From: Dastarcus helophoroides
Lineage: Eukaryota; Arthropoda; Insecta; Coleoptera; Bothrideridae
DNA: 64,000 nt
Assembly (NCBI GenBank): GCA_028583605.1
Contig: CM053330.1
Location: forward strand, 17,261,539-17,325,538
Direction of reading: 5' to 3'
The notes beneath the pieces were generated by a model. The model saw only the letters and a program-made list of their open reading frames with translations. It ran no database searches and had not been told where the DNA came from. A program made the translations under genes and the position numbers. Positions within the stretch are counted from its first letter, which is position 1, and every line of letters starts with the position of its first letter. Shown in pieces: positions 11,558 through 22,675 of the stretch.

Positions 11558-11859
11558 ATATTACACATTATTTTCTCAGAAAATACTAATTTGAATCAAT
11601 AACTGTCTTTGGAAAACTAATGGAGCACAAATTCTATGGATTTCCAGTAATATTTCATTTGGTCAACAACTGGTGATTAAGCTGTGTAATATTTTTTTTA
11701 GTTTTTCTATTACATTTATATTCACTTATGATGCCCTAGTGAAGTATTATAACAAACTTTTCAAAAATTAACAATGTTCTAGTCGTTGACCAGTGGTATA
11801 ATAGTGATGATATGTATACTATGAATTTGTTCCAATAATTTACCACATCTACTTTTTTC

Positions 11860-12900
11860 ACAGACACTGTGCCACCGAAAAGAACCTTTTTCAGATATAA
11901 AGAAGAATACATCATAAAAGCAATAGAATAAATAAACAAAGGGGCCAAAGTGAGAGAAACATGCCGAAAATTCTCCCCACAAAATATTCCTCACCCAACA
12001 ATTATAAATAAAATGAAACTGAAATACCCTTGCAACCTCCAACCATATTGACCGTACAAGAAGAAGTATTGCTTAAATCTTGGATAATAGCGATGGCAAA
12101 AAAGAAGAAAAAACATTCAACCAATAAGTCCAGCATTTGCAGCAGTAATTGTATAACCGTCTGAATCTTCAATTAAAGGCAATCAGAAAAAGCGTAAGAT
12201 TTGCCCGCCTGAGGCAGTAAACAGCAGTGAATTGAAGAAATATTGGAAAGAGAAGAAAAGATCAAGAAATAAAAAGAAGAAAGAAAAGCTCTGAAGACAA
12301 CGAATAGAGAAAAAAATCAAAGAATAGGAAACAGGAAACAGATTCAGATGAAAAAAACAACTTCTCCAAAAAAAAATAAACAATAATAAAACGATTAAGA
12401 ATTTATTCAGATTCTGATGATGAGAATGTACTTTTTTTGTTCATAAATCTTTGAAGATCACCCAAAAACCAAAGAAAGGCGATTACGTCATTGTTAAGTA
12501 GGAAAGGGAATATTTTTCTGGAACTGTGGGGATGATTACTTAGTATAAACTTAATTAAGTTCAATATTATTGATTATAAAGTTATTCTTCATTAAAAACA
12601 TTCACTTTATTTACTGGTCTACTGTTGGTACACTACCTGGTCTATTACTGGTACAATGTGGTCCACCTTAGGCACATTGAGACTTGCCACATTCACTTTT
12701 GAATAAAAATAAACCTAATGGTTATTAAAAAAATCGGAATAAACTATGTGATGATATGGTAAGCAAGGAATACGATATACTTTTTTATAATGATTGATGT
12801 AATAATTGAGTTACATTATCAAATTTTGTTTTAAAATGTCTCTTAAATGGTTTGTTACTGGTGCACCCACCCTACATGTAAATACATAGTGACTAACATA
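11860..12900 (+). pseudogene. Internally deleted pogo/Tigger-like transposase
   Basis: About 11890-12030 translates to a psq-type DNA-binding region (YKEEYIIKAIE, then INKGAKVRETCRKFS) followed in another frame by LTVQEEVLLKSWI (about 12047-12085), the start of the CENP-B-like DNA-binding part. The sequence then jumps to a C-terminal basic tail (KKRKICPPEAVNSSELKKYW, about 12190-12250). The whole DDE catalytic core of about 200 codons is absent. Stops and frame changes break the rest. About 12610-12680 carries repeated CTGGT/TGGTAC motifs that may be subterminal transposase sites. Confidence 0.7.
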
Positions 12901-13064
12901 TTTTGATTTAAAATAGGTACAACGAATATATTTATTTATACTTTATCAAAAACAACTTCTAAATCTACTGAAATTTTACGTTTTTGTGGGTTGGTTCCCT
13001 TTGGCAAAATAAAACCTCGTACATTACTGCATAAAAGGAACTCAATTTCCAGAAAAAACTTCAA

Positions 13065-13905
13065 CATTTCTAAAAACATAATATACATCGTATTTTGTTG
13101 TAATTTTCAAGTTGTAATTTCTGAAAAAACGCATTTCAGAAAAAGATGACTACAAAGAAAAATTGCTGTATTTCGAAAAAAGACGAATTCTGAAATTTTC
13201 TATCAAAAAGTAAAATTTTGTAAATCAATTCGAAAAGACGAATTTCGATAAAAAATTCAAAAATTCTTGAAATGTGGATATTAGAATTTGATATGAAAAT
13301 ACAAGCTTAAAAAAACCAAACTTTAAGAATCTAGTCAAAATTTCTAACAATTCGGATTCGAAAAGATCGAAATTTTCAAAAACAACCAATGTTAAGAAAA
13401 TAAGGCGAAATCTCAAAAAAAGCGATCGAAATTTTGAGAAAAACTTCGAAATGGAGAAAAAATTCGAAACTTAAGAAAAAGTCAATTTTAAGGAAACAAG
13501 TAGAATGTTGCAAATAAAATCGAAATGTAAAAAAAATGAATTTTAAAAACTAGTCGAAATATAAAGAGAAAAAAAAAGTGTAATTGTTGCATAGAATCAA
13601 ATTTTGGAAGAATATAGTCGAAATTCCAAAAAAAAAGATGACCAAGGAAAATACGAAATTTTGAGAAAAAGTGGATATTTGGCGTTGAATGTAAAATTTT
13701 GAGAAATGATCAAATTTTGAGAATACTCGTTATGAAAATGTCAAATTAATAAATGAATTTAAATTTTGAGAAACGAATTTCAAGAGAAAATAAAAAATCC
13801 GTAATTTCGAAGAAAAAAATCGAAATTTCAAAAAACAACGAAGTTTAAAAAAAGCAAAATTTTGAGAAAAAGACCGAGGCTTAAAAAGAGAAATTACGGC
13901 AAAAA
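13065..13905 (+). repeat. Degenerate A-tract repeat block (A-rich on +)
   Basis: This is a quasi-periodic string of units like TCGAAATTTTGAGAAAAA, roughly 18-25 bases apart, with no open reading frame of substance. It belongs to the same family as the other AT blocks and abuts the 3' end of the mariner remnant. Confidence 0.7.
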
Positions 13906-13908
13906 GTT

Positions 13909-14710
13909 TCAGCCCAATGCCAGTGTCAGATTGATTGAGTGGGGGCGGGCATTGTGAAGCAAAATCGCATTTTTGACCGAAAATTCGCGCCTCCTCCGCC
14001 GATATGTACATTTTGCTTCATCCAATAGCTGGCAGTAGTACGCAACATTAACCGTACGACGTCCATGCAGAAAATCGACGTGCTCAACTCCTTTAAAATA
14101 CCAAAACACTGTCGCAAGAACCTTTCCGGCTAAGAGGCGAGTTTTTGGCTTGACGGGTGCACCTTCTCCCTTTCTTCTCCACTCCATGCTTGCTTATTTA
14201 GATTCACGGGGGGTTATGGTGGACACGTAAGGATACGTTGCAAAAAACCATCACCTTCACGTTGAAAACGCCCAAGATGGCGCTGACAAATCTCCAGATG
14301 TTGTTGTTTCTGTTCTTCAGTCAAAAGACGAGGTACCCACCTGGCAAACATTTTTCGAAACCCCATCTGTAATGATGGATTGAGCACTCCCAAGGTTTAT
14401 CCCCCTCTGAGCTGCAATTTTACCAACAGTTAAACGGCGATCACCTTCCAAAAGGCGTTTAACAGCGTTAACCTTGTCCGCAGTCACACTGGTCCGAGGA
14501 CGACGGGCATGTGGTTTATGTTCAAATTTACTTCGTCTTCCAAAAATTTTTTGTTTCATTCATACACCTGAGTTTTCTTCAAATAAGTATCCCCAAACTG
14601 TGTTTCTAGTCTGCAAAGAATTTCGGCGGGCTTTACACCTTCAATAGCAAGAAATTTAATAATAATACGCTGCGCAACGTGCAGATGAATCTTGCTTACT
14701 TATTCTATTT
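13909..14710 (-). pseudogene. mariner transposase pseudogene
   Basis: Read leftward: FLAIEGVKPAEILCRLETQ (about 14620-14680), then after a frame change near 14560 the second helix-turn-helix RRLTVGKIAAQRGI (about 14395-14435), LTEEQKQQHLEICQR (about 14280-14325), and SAGK-like LLAGKVLATVFWYFKGV (about 14090-14140). Mariner transposases use three aspartates. The first (usually in a GDETW motif) is lost in a broken stretch near 14210. The second motif reads LLHNARPH, lacking the usual D. The reading ends before the third. The element is therefore inactive. No clean terminal repeats were found. Confidence 0.88.
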
Positions 14711-14934
14711 ACAACCGACGAACGGCGAGAACGGAATTTGCTTAAGCGCAGGAATAAGTCACATAATATTCCCACTTAACATGTCTAAGAATATACGCAC
14801 ACTCCCGGCGTCCTGATATCGACATGATAGAAATTCCGGTTCATATTTGATTTACCCTCGTATTTATCCCTTACTAAACAAAATACAGGTAACTAGAACC
14901 AGAAGTGAATCAAAAGTAAAAGAAAATAATTATT
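14711..14934. other. Flank of mariner remnant
   Basis: This is unassigned AT-rich sequence that may include the 5' untranslated part and decayed terminus of the mariner element. Nothing else is recognised. Confidence 0.3.
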
Positions 14935-16620
14935 TTGGTCGAAACGAAAATCGGAGTTGAACCCAAAAAAATATCGATTTATCAAAAACATCATTATTAC
15001 AATCGATTGACTGGAGGAGCTCATTTTCGAAATTTTGTCTTTCTTCTTGTTTTGAGACTAGACTTATAAATTCGGAGTTTTTTTCGAAATTAAGGCCTTA
15101 TTCGTATTTTAAGGTTTATTTTTCCGAATATTTATTTTATACATGAATCGAATTTATTTTGAATTTTTTGTCTCTGATCTCGAAATTTCGAGTATTCTGT
15201 CAAAATTCAAACCTCAAAAAGTACGAAATTTATTTTTTTGATTTCAAATCTTTTTTCATAACTCGTATATAAAGAAAATCTAAATTTTGAAAGCAATTGG
15301 ATATTTATAAAAAAAAATTAAATAAAATGGAAATAAATATAAACATTAATTCGAAATTTAAAAAAAGTCGACATTCAAGATTAAAATCCGAAATTTTGGA
15401 AGGCGAAGTAAAAATTTAAACTACAAACCCGGTACTTTAAAATAAAAGTAAAAATTTTTAAATAAACCTATAACTTATACAGAAAACGCCATTTCTAAAT
15501 TTCAAGATTAAAGTAGAATTTTTGAAAAATTAAAAGTGTAAACAGAGAAATTCGATTCTAAAATTAACAAGAGAAACAAACAGAAAAAATTATAATATAA
15601 TTGAGAAGGACAGAAAATTTATAAAATGTCCCCAGAATCTCGAGAAAAAAAGGTGGATAGTTAGGTCTCAATTTCGAAAATAGAAGAAGAAAAGAAGAGG
15701 TCGACTTTTGATTTTTAAAATCAAAATTTGAGAAAAAACAATAAAAGTGTAGATACAAAATTCTAAAAATTAACTTGAAATTTATGAAAGAGAGAAAAAA
15801 AAACATAAAAAATGTTTCTTTGGATTAATTTCGAGTTATTTCTCAAAATTTTTATTTTTTCTCATAATTCTTAGTTTACATTTAAATATTCTTATTATTT
15901 TTGATGCTAATAATAATAATCGAAATTAAAAGAAAAAATTAAAAAATTTCCAGAAAAATTCAACAATTTGGGATTAGGTAAATTTTGAGCAAACGGGCAA
16001 TATTTCTAAAAGAAGAAAGAAGTGAAAATTTTAAGTTTAAAGTCGAAATTATGAAAAACTGGGATTGAAACTGAAAAGTCGGATCCGGAGAAAGAAAAAG
16101 ATTAAATTTAGGATACTCGCAATTTGGAGAAAGACGTTGAATCTATAAAAAAGAGAACAAACTCAAATTAGAAAAAGGTCGTGATTTTTTATAAATTTTG
16201 AATTTTTTTATTAAAATTTCGATTTCGTCTAAAAATTTATATTAAACTTACGCTTTCAATTTTTAAAAATGAAGTCAACATTTCTAAATAAAAAGTCTCC
16301 AAATTTAAAAAATGTTCTCGAATATTTGAGATATTTGACATACATTTTTTACTCTAAATTACTCATCAAATTTTCGAGTTTGTATTGGAGGTTTCGAGAA
16401 AATAAAACTTTTGAGTATCAAGTCAAACTTTGAAAAAAAAACATCAAAAACTTTGATTTCTTAATTATCTTGATTGCAATACTAAATCCCAATTTTTTTT
16501 AACTTTCCGACCCGAAAATTGACCACCGAACCTGTCAACTTAAGACTTATTAACTTTTGAGTTTAATATTGAAATTTGGACTTTATCGCAATTTGTGTTT
16601 GAAATAATTTTTTTCTGTAA
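14935..16620. repeat. Degenerate A/T-tract repeat block, mixed orientation
   Basis: The units are those of the 13-kb block. T-rich orientation dominates at about 15050-15290 and 16160-16620, and A-rich orientation at about 15300-16150, so the orientation changes at least twice within one block. No gene is seen. Confidence 0.7.
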
Positions 16621-16929
16621 AAATAACGGTTCGGAGTCCTGCTTCGAACTATTAAGGAAGAAATGCTGGATTTTTCACGGTTTTTAAGATAATAGATTTG
16701 TGGCTTAGAAACTCATGGGAAGAGATTGATCCTTTCTTATCTACGTTACTGCTTCAGAAAATTCGTTCTAGACAAAAAAGTAGGTATTGAGTTAATAACG
16801 GTAACTTATAAACCGGTACTGATGTACTTAATGCGATTCAAAATTTTGAAATCTGTCAAAATAAGGTGCCCGATGGGGGCAATTGCATCCATTGTCCCTT
16901 CTGTATCCGCGCCTGTATTTATCTTTGAC

Positions 16930-17178
16930 TAAGGATGCAAGATAATTTTAATATCGATATAAATATTCACAGCAGACAAATATCGATAATCAATAATATC
17001 GAAAATTTTTGTATCGATAATAGATATTTTGGAAATTAACAACAAATTTTTTAAAAGGTCTCCATTCCGAAATTTCCGCGATCTCCATATTTCTATAATG
17101 CCGATCCCCATCATTGACGACGACAACTGGTATCGGCTATCGATAATATCGGTCGACCGATATATCGTTGCATCTCTA
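16930..17178. mobile_element. hAT-type MITE, 249 bp
   Basis: Ends TAAGGATGCAA and (inverted) TAGAGATGCAA are flanked by 8-base target duplications, 16922-16929 and 17179-17186, matching at 7 of 8 positions. The interior is rich in ATCGAT-type palindromes, common in insect hAT MITEs of this sort. It is non-coding. Confidence 0.75.
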
Positions 17179-17186
17179 TCTTTAAC

Positions 17187-18848
17187 TAAAATAGAAAAGT
17201 TATCCAAATGAAATGAATGTTGGATTTTTAATGATCTTTGTTAGAAGTTAGATGAAAGAGATCAGTTTTTTCTTCTTCAAAACCTTATATTGATGTACCA
17301 ATAATAAAATAAATACTTAACAGATGAATTGATATGTTTTCCTTACCTTGTGAAGCTAATCCCAAAATGTTTTAAGTGCTGGTGAAACCACATTTCTGAT
17401 CTATTCAAAAATCTTAGGAAACGTCTTTTTATTTAATAAAATTTTATTTATCTTGTCTTTGATAATCCAATCGTTTAAAACTGATCAGACAGTAATACAT
17501 TTTTGTGAACAACTGCGAATGTGTAACTAAGTCATTAATGAGCATTTTCAGTTTTGGTTTCTTTTTAAAATGTTTTTTTTTTCTGGAAAAACGTCGCCAA
17601 CTTCTTCAGGATGGTAAAATCGTCCCTAGGAGTAAGTGCAAGTACATTTTTCCTTAGAATGATTACATGAGGGCCACTGCCAAATATGCCTCTCAAAAAC
17701 TCAGCTTTCTTATTCGAACTTAGAAAAATCAAAATTATTATAAAAGAAAACGAGAATTTCGGAAAGGTTGAGTTTTTCAGTTTACACTTGAAATTTCCAG
17801 ATCAGAATTGAAATTTCAAAAAAAAGTGCCACGAATATTTACTATAATGAACAAATTAAAACTTAATGGATACTCCTTTTTATTTGAATTATGATTTTTC
17901 CCTCATATTGCGACAAACTTGCATATTTTTCCCAATAGTACTGCAATTGAATGCACATATTTTTCTTTAATTTTCTGCATTTTTTTGAGCTTTGATAATA
18001 AAAGCATACACATATTTTCTACACTATATTTGACTGTAATAAGTAAATTTATTTTCTAGGAGTATATGGAATAAAACTACAATTATTAATATAGTTATTT
18101 ATTAATCAAGCAAGTCGTCTTTGGTTTCATTGTACATTAGGCATTTAGAAAATGTTGTCTTTGTTTTTAAGCCCATTTATCCACACATTAATTGAATGAA
18201 ATTTTGTAGTATCAACATATTTTTGTTAAAAACAACAAAAAATAATCCGAGCAACATCCATTGGAACAACGAAGGAATGATGAACCAGCAAAATATTAAC
18301 CTATTTTAAATAGGAATGTTTCAATTTGTAAAAAGTCTAATTATATTTAATGAAACTTTAAAACCATTATAATTAAACAAAGTACTTTTACAACATCAAC
18401 ATAAGAAATGATATATTTATTTAACATTTAATTACTTACAAACCATATATATTTAAAAAAAAAATCAGTCTAAATTTTACAGTAATCTCACAAAAATTGT
18501 TAAATGTCAAAGAGTACCACATTAATTACACTAAAATAATTCTTACATAAAAGGTTTCTTTATCACAAAATATGAATCTTTCAGTACCAAATAGATGGTA
18601 AACAAAAATTCACATATATACAACATACAGGTCTATACAACCATCGACATGGTAATAAATTAAGTGTAAAATGTTGCAGACATACTCGTAGTAGTTCTAA
18701 CATTAAAAACTAAATATCTCAATAATTAATAGAAAGACAAATATCTATTTGTAAAACAGAAATAGAATTCCTCAACAGTTATTAAAAATCATTCAATTAG
18801 AATAATTAAATAAAACTTAACATATGGCACAAAATATGGCAGATCAAT
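17187..18848. other. AT-rich intergenic stretch and likely 3' UTR
   Basis: The right part is downstream of the minus-strand EB-module gene and must contain its 3' UTR. About 17700-17830 carries a few A-tract units. I see no coding exon. Confidence 0.4.
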
Positions 18849-19343
18849 TTATCTCAGTGGAGGGTCATCATCAATATCATTACCTATCATAAATTCGTCA
18901 TAATTGGAATTTCTTCTAAATAATTTTGTTCTAAACCAAACCATCAAGTCATATTTTTTAAAAATATACCAACCAGATATCACAAATAATATTAACACTA
19001 ATGGGATCAAAATACCAGCGGCAATAGAGCCACTGCTGTCATCGTTGGGATTAACCTGGCCATCAGTTTTAACACTGTCAGCTTTATTAATGCTAGTTGT
19101 AACGCATTCCGAGTTTTTTAATACAAATCCTAGTCCACAACCACATTTGCTGGTTTCGGGGTCACAAAATTCTGATTCCAAGCAAGCAGAGTTTGTTAAC
19201 TCAGTACTTACATTGCAGTTTTGTCCTGTAAATTACCCATGATTCGGAAACTTTCTTAATTAGACCGGATACTTACCAAACTTACAGAAAATCCCATTTA
19301 AAATTCCAGCGAGAACTATGATTTTGTATAATACTGCATTCAT
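18849..19343 (-). CDS. Small EB-module single-pass membrane protein, 2 exons
   Basis: Exon 1 is 19277-19343 and exon 2 is 18849-19225, joined in phase (donor GTAAGT, acceptor TTTACAG) to 147 codons. Exon 1 is almost exactly a signal peptide (MNAVLYKIIVLAGILNGIFC). The mature outside part has a cysteine cluster with spacing C-x5-C-x6-C-x-C-x10-C (LESEFCDPETSKCGCG at about residues 37-52), like the EB module of nematode and insect proteins. A membrane segment follows (IAAGILIPLVLILFVISGWY, about 90-110), then a short cytoplasmic tail with basic residues near the membrane and an acidic end (DIDDDPPL). The exact family was not recognised. The function is unknown; a surface receptor or adhesion role is only a guess. 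The gene lies head-to-head with the GON7-like gene. Confidence 0.8.
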
Positions 19344-20077
19344 TGTAGCTCTGAGTGGTTACATATTCTTTATGTCTTTGTATCTATGACTAGAAGATAA
19401 ATAACACATAAACTGATAAGCAAATCTGGATTGATAAAAAATTTAAGACGCTTTGAATGAAAATTATACTATTATAATACAACGAAAGCTATAAATTAAA
19501 CATTTACTTCACTACTTCGTAGTCAGTATGAATATGAGTAAATTAAATAATAGCTCATAATAACATTTCTAATTCCCTTACACTTATTCAATTTATTTAT
19601 TTAAATTTAAACAAATCATCCTCATCACAGCACTTTGACATTTGAGACACAGTTTCAAAAATAAGCGTTAGATGGCACAATAGTTTACAGGATTCTTCAT
19701 CACATAAAACCAAAACAACGATTTTTGAACTACTCTGTTATATTATTTATACCAACCAAGAAGATTATTTCTTGATATTAACTATGCCAAACTATAACAT
19801 AAAAACGATGGAATATAAAATACATTTTAGAGTTTAATATGTTAGTGGGAAACGTCTTTTAAAAATTGATTTTGTTGAGATCGAAAACTGTGATATTTGC
19901 CTACAATTTTAGTCCATCTATTTCGTAGTTTAAATCATATTCCTTGTTTTGGTGATCGTTCAATTGAGGTTAAAATATTTTACTCATAATCATTTTATAT
20001 TTGGATTAAAATTTGAATCCCACAGAATACCACCAAAAGCCGAATACAGAAATCGCCTTCATTGAAGGTATTCAATA
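19344..20077. promoter_or_regulatory. Shared divergent promoter region
   Basis: These 734 bases separate the start codons of two divergently transcribed genes, so both promoters should lie here. There is no element that I can name and no coding exon. Confidence 0.5.
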
Positions 20078-21259
20078 ATGCCGAACATTAAAATATTGAT
20101 TTCAAAAAACAACAACACTATTAAGGAATTAAGCGAACCTCTTCCTGAGCAACCTAACGATTGGAATACTTTTACGTCATCTGTGAAATCTATTAAAAAA
20201 TCTGTAAATGAGTTTTTAACAAAACTGGTTGAAGAAAATCCCCAAGAAACTGGAACAAATATTGAATCCGAAGCGGGTAAATTTGTTTACAGGTAGAGGC
20301 AGAGCAACTTGCTTGTTTAGAAATTTAATTTAATAATAAGTAACATGGATTTATATTTAATTTTTTTTAACAGCATCAAGTACAAAATTAAATTTTATGT
20401 TTACACAGTTTTAAAGATGTTAGGTCATTCTCACTTCACCGTGTTAGTTGAATTAAGAAATGTTGTTTAACTCTTTCTACCACATTACGAGTCTGTTAGC
20501 GACAACATGAATGTTGTTTTTCGAGAGTCCTAAGATGATTGTTACACTATCATGAGTTGGAATAATTGGTCAATATTTTTTGATGAAAACAAACAGGAAG
20601 TTTTGGAAACTTCTGACATGATCCAGAAGGTTTTCCTGCCAACAGTTAACGAAATAGGCATGGGAGATGTATGGTTCCAGCAGGACACTGCCACGGCGCA
20701 CACAATGATTATTTTGGCTAAAAGGTTTCATCTCCTTAAGTGAAGATCTGCACTGGCCAAAGCTGTAGCCTGATTTAGCCCCGCTGCGACCATTTTTATG
20801 AGGCCACCATCTAAAAGCACTTGTTTACAAGGTTGGTCATAGGACCTACGCTCACCTGAAGGACACAATTTGAGAAGCTGGCCCCATGTCGTCCGCCGAT
20901 ATGTTGGACCGAGTTGAACAAATCTTCAGATTTCAATTAACATGGTCTGTTGAGGATAGTGGACACCACCTGCCTGATATTATTTTTAAAAGTTTATAAA
21001 TATAAAAATTAAATTTTATACTTGATTACTGATCAAGTAATTAAATATATATCTGCATTACTTTGTTTTTAAACTGACTTTCCAAATAAACAAGTTGCTC
21101 TGCTCTACCCTCTATATTTAATGTAATAGCAACACTAAAACAATTATTTTAGAATGTGACAGTTCAGATGATGATGAAGCTGATAAAACTAGGCCCCCAA
21201 GTAATGTAAAAAGAAAAGTTGAAATTAGTTGTGGCAAAAATAAAAAAATAAAAAGTTGA
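20078..21259 (+). CDS. GON7: GON7-like KEOPS complex subunit, 2 exons
   Basis: Exon 1 is 20078-20276 and exon 2 is 21153-21259; the phase matches (GCG G | AA TGT) and gives 101 codons plus stop. The protein opens with a short beta-rich segment (IKILISK), then a predicted amphipathic helix (SSVKSIKKSVNEFLTKLVEE, about residues 34-53). It ends in an acidic, probably disordered tail (CDSSDDDEAD) followed by a basic KRK...KKIKS end. This order and the length match GON7, the small, mostly disordered KEOPS subunit that binds LAGE3/PCC1 and supports N6-threonylcarbamoyl modification of ANN-reading tRNAs. The similarity is in layout more than in long identical runs, so the name is tentative. The 876-base intron contains a dead transposase. 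Confidence 0.5.
20535..20998 (+). pseudogene. Tc1/mariner-type transposase remnant in GON7-like intron
   Basis: The reading WSIFFDENKQEVLETSDM leads to VWFQQDTATAHT (about 20668-20705), the second catalytic aspartate block. After a frame change it continues as LHWPKL, PDLAPL and HLKALVYKV (about 20740-20840), then MSSADMLDRVEQIF (about 20885-20930) and a HHLPDIIF end. This is the C-terminal half of a transposase of the Tc1/mariner superfamily of the kind common in insects. The N-terminal half is missing and stops interrupt the rest. Confidence 0.8.
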
Positions 21260-21510
21260 GAGTTATTTTGTTTTATTATCTTTTATGTACTTACCTGATT
21301 TGTGTTGTTTACTTTTAAATCTGCCGCTTTCACATTTGACTCATTTGATATAAGGTCCTTTTAAACTAATGTGATTCTATGGTCATTTGATCATAGAAGT
21401 ACTTTGTCTTAAATATAGTCCATTTTACATAAATGTTCATCAAAACCATATACTTATATAAGTATATGATAAAAACAGGTTCTAAAGTTTTAATTTTGCT
21501 GGGGCAAGAT

Positions 21511-22293
21511 CTAGTAATATTTAGACATGATCGTGTGGCAGCACTGGGACATTTTTTAATAGTATTCTGTGTTCTTAAAATCCCAATCCAAAAATTTTGA
21601 TTTGCTCTCAGTTGTTTTAAGACTTAGTCTTTTGTATTATTTTATGTCAATTTCCGCTAAAAATTATTAAATTGTTAATAATGGTAATAAAAATAATATG
21701 TTAAGCATTTAGTCCAATCATTTTTGCCAAACAACCCCTGAAATATAGGCCATCATCGAAATGTTGACGCATGAAGCCAGCTTTAGTTCTGGTGATTTTT
21801 TTAGAAACTTATCTAATACTTTACGGCCTACTCTTATCCACATTTATCTGAAACAGACCCCCCCTGGCATATAGTCAATTTCAAATAAATCTGCATCACA
21901 CTAAACATCTAATTTTGTAGTGACAACAAAAGAAACTAGTAATATTTAGGCATAGTCGTGTGGCAGCGCTGATATTTCTTAACGGTGTTCTGTGTGCTTA
22001 AAATCCTGACCTAAAAATTATTAAATATTTTGTTTTGTTGCCGAATGTTTTAAAGTGATTCTTTTATATTTTATATCAATTTATGCTGAAAATTATTAAA
22101 TTGTTAATAATTGTAATAAAAATAATATGGAAAACATTTAGTCTGATTATTTCTGCTAAACCATCCCTGTAATATAGGCATCACATTAATAATCAAAATG
22201 TTAACGTGTTAGCTTTACTTCTGGTGATAATTTTATCAATTTCTAGGAACTTATCTAAAGGTTGATTTAATACTTTACGGTCTAGTCTTATCC
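21511..22293. repeat. Diverged direct duplication, about 330-360 bp units
   Basis: Copy 1 runs from about 21511 to 21839 and copy 2 from about 21936 to 22293. Both start CTAGTAATATTTAG, share GTCGTGTGGCAGC or GATCGTGTGGCAGC, TTATTAAATTGTTAATAAT and the end TACTTTACGG. They are about 425 bases apart and clearly diverged. Identity is unknown; no protein is encoded. Confidence 0.7.
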
Positions 22294-22675
22294 TGTAATA
22301 CACGAAATAATAAAAACATAACATTTTCACAAATCTTTTGCAGGTCTTTTTGACAACAAATTTATATATAAATTTTCGATAAAATTTGGCATCGTGTCAT
22401 ACGGCCTTTATGCATATTTATCTGAAAGGAACCATAGATCAAATATTTAACTTCTGTGGTAGTTCGAACGTACAATTCGTACCTTTGAAAATTAGATCCA
22501 CTGCAACAACTCATTTTCTCCAATGAGAGCCATATTGTCTTGTTCATGAGAAACAGGATTGGGTCAATTCTTAAATGTTAAAAGTGATTGGTTATTTCTC
22601 GCGGTTGATTTTACTTTCAAATACCTTATATATTGCATTTATAGGAATACATAATTTATTACTAATTTGTTTAAA

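Noticed and set aside
18904..19242. Plus-strand open frame of 112 codons
   Set aside because: It is the antisense of the EB-module gene, whose minus-strand frame has signal peptide, cysteine module, membrane span and in-phase splice sites.
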